Shown here: in pieces, positions 12,901 through 13,138 of the stretch
How positions within the stretch are numbered: position 1 is the stretch's first letter
How the letters are laid out: every line of letters starts with the position of its first letter
From: Clostridiales bacterium
Lineage (GTDB): Bacteria > Bacillota > Clostridia > Oscillospirales > Acutalibacteraceae
Direction: 5' to 3'
Length of the DNA: 13,138 bases
NCBI GenBank assembly: GCA_020860025.1
Contig: JAJBVC010000009.1
Coordinates: forward strand, 1 to 13,138
Notes under the pieces: model-generated
The model's input: only the letters and a program-made list of their open reading frames with translations
The model's database searches: none
What the model was told of the DNA's origin: nothing
Translations under genes and position numbers: made by a program

Positions 12901-13138
12901 ATGGACAATGCAGAACGCAAAAAACAAGGGCTTCCTTATTGTTACGATGATCCTGATTTGTTAGGAGATCAACATATTTATCAGAATAAAATGTGTGAGT
13001 ATAATCAAACCTTACCAACTGAAACAGAGAAACGGCAGAATCTTTTAAATGAGGTTTTTGCGGAAATAGGTGATGGTTGTACGGTTGAGACGCCATTGAA
13101 TGCAAACTGGGGATGTAAACATGTTCATCTCGGAAGGG
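12901..13138 (+). CDS. Sugar O-acetyltransferase, maltose acetyltransferase-like (N-terminal part)
   Basis: The first 79 residues of a gene running off the right edge are visible. They match the N-terminal maltose/galactoside acetyltransferase domain: the Tyr/Asp-rich opening (YCYDDPDLLGDQ), an amphipathic CEYNQTLPTETEKRQNLLNEVF helix, then IGDGCTVETPLNANWGCKHVHLG, the lead-in to the left-handed beta-helix hexapeptide repeats that bind acetyl-CoA. The sugar acceptor cannot be predicted. AGGAGA (12888-12893) lies 7 bases before the ATG at 12901; the in-frame ATG at 12895 is too close to it. It follows the carboxypeptidase gene by 79 bases with no terminator and no clear promoter, so read-through is possible. 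Confidence 0.85.
   Translation, partial: MDNAERKKQGLPYCYDDPDLLGDQHIYQNKMCEYNQTLPTETEKRQNLLNEVFAEIGDGCTVETPLNANWGCKHVHLGR

Overview
The window looks like chromosomal DNA from a low-GC Gram-positive anaerobe of the class Clostridia, most likely a gut Ruminococcaceae/Oscillospiraceae-type organism. This rests on AT-rich codons, strong AGGAG/GAGGTG ribosome binding sites, CCA-encoded tRNA genes, sigma-A-type promoters and protein sequences of Firmicutes style (ClpE-like unfoldase, TcdA, GPH-family symporter, 800-residue FtsX-type ABC permease). The genus is an inference. No insertion sequence, phage gene, CRISPR array or rRNA was seen, and no stretch over 300 bases lacks a gene.

Layout. Positions 1-114 hold the 3' end of an unrecognised gene, followed by pgsA (phosphatidylglycerophosphate synthase) and a ClpE-like AAA+ unfoldase, all on the + strand. 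A near-consensus promoter then drives a five-tRNA cluster (Gly-TCC, Arg-TCT, His-GTG, Gln-TTG, Lys-TTT, 3242-3716). It ends at a strong terminator that can also serve the convergent GH43-type glycosidase gene on the - strand (3769-4707). Divergent promoters at about 4728-4845 separate this gene from tcdA (tRNA t6A dehydratase) and a GPH sugar:cation symporter gene on the + strand. The symporter gene ends at a 14-bp-stem terminator, facing a - strand ABC exporter operon (ATPase 9802-10503, FtsX-like permease 7358-9802, stop and start overlapping as TAATG). Next come a - strand metallophosphoesterase-fold gene (10665-11342) and, divergent from it, an exported and membrane-anchored D,D-carboxypeptidase-like gene (11442-12821). 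The start of a sugar O-acetyltransferase gene runs off the right edge.

How the genes fit together. Most are independent housekeeping or accessory units rather than one pathway. pgsA and the carboxypeptidase serve the envelope, and the ClpE-like protein serves protein quality control. TcdA acts on t6A37-bearing tRNAs, a class that should include the Arg-TCT and Lys-TTT tRNAs encoded nearby. The cytoplasmic GH43 enzyme and GPH symporter could cooperate in taking up and cleaving pentose-containing oligosaccharides, but tcdA lies between them and they are on opposite strands.

Most worth a second look: (1) the metallophosphoesterase keeps all predicted ligands of metal site 1 but has lost all three site-2-specific ligands (Asn to Ala66, His to Tyr160, His to Ser203); (2) two matching dyads AAGTTAG-N6-CTAACC cover the ABC operon promoter, with no regulator gene nearby; (3) the carboxypeptidase has Ser-Ala-Cys in place of the S-x-N motif, inside a C-x-x-C; (4) an imperfect 8-bp dyad is centred on the -10 box of the tRNA promoter. 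I did not find a convincing new multi-gene system.
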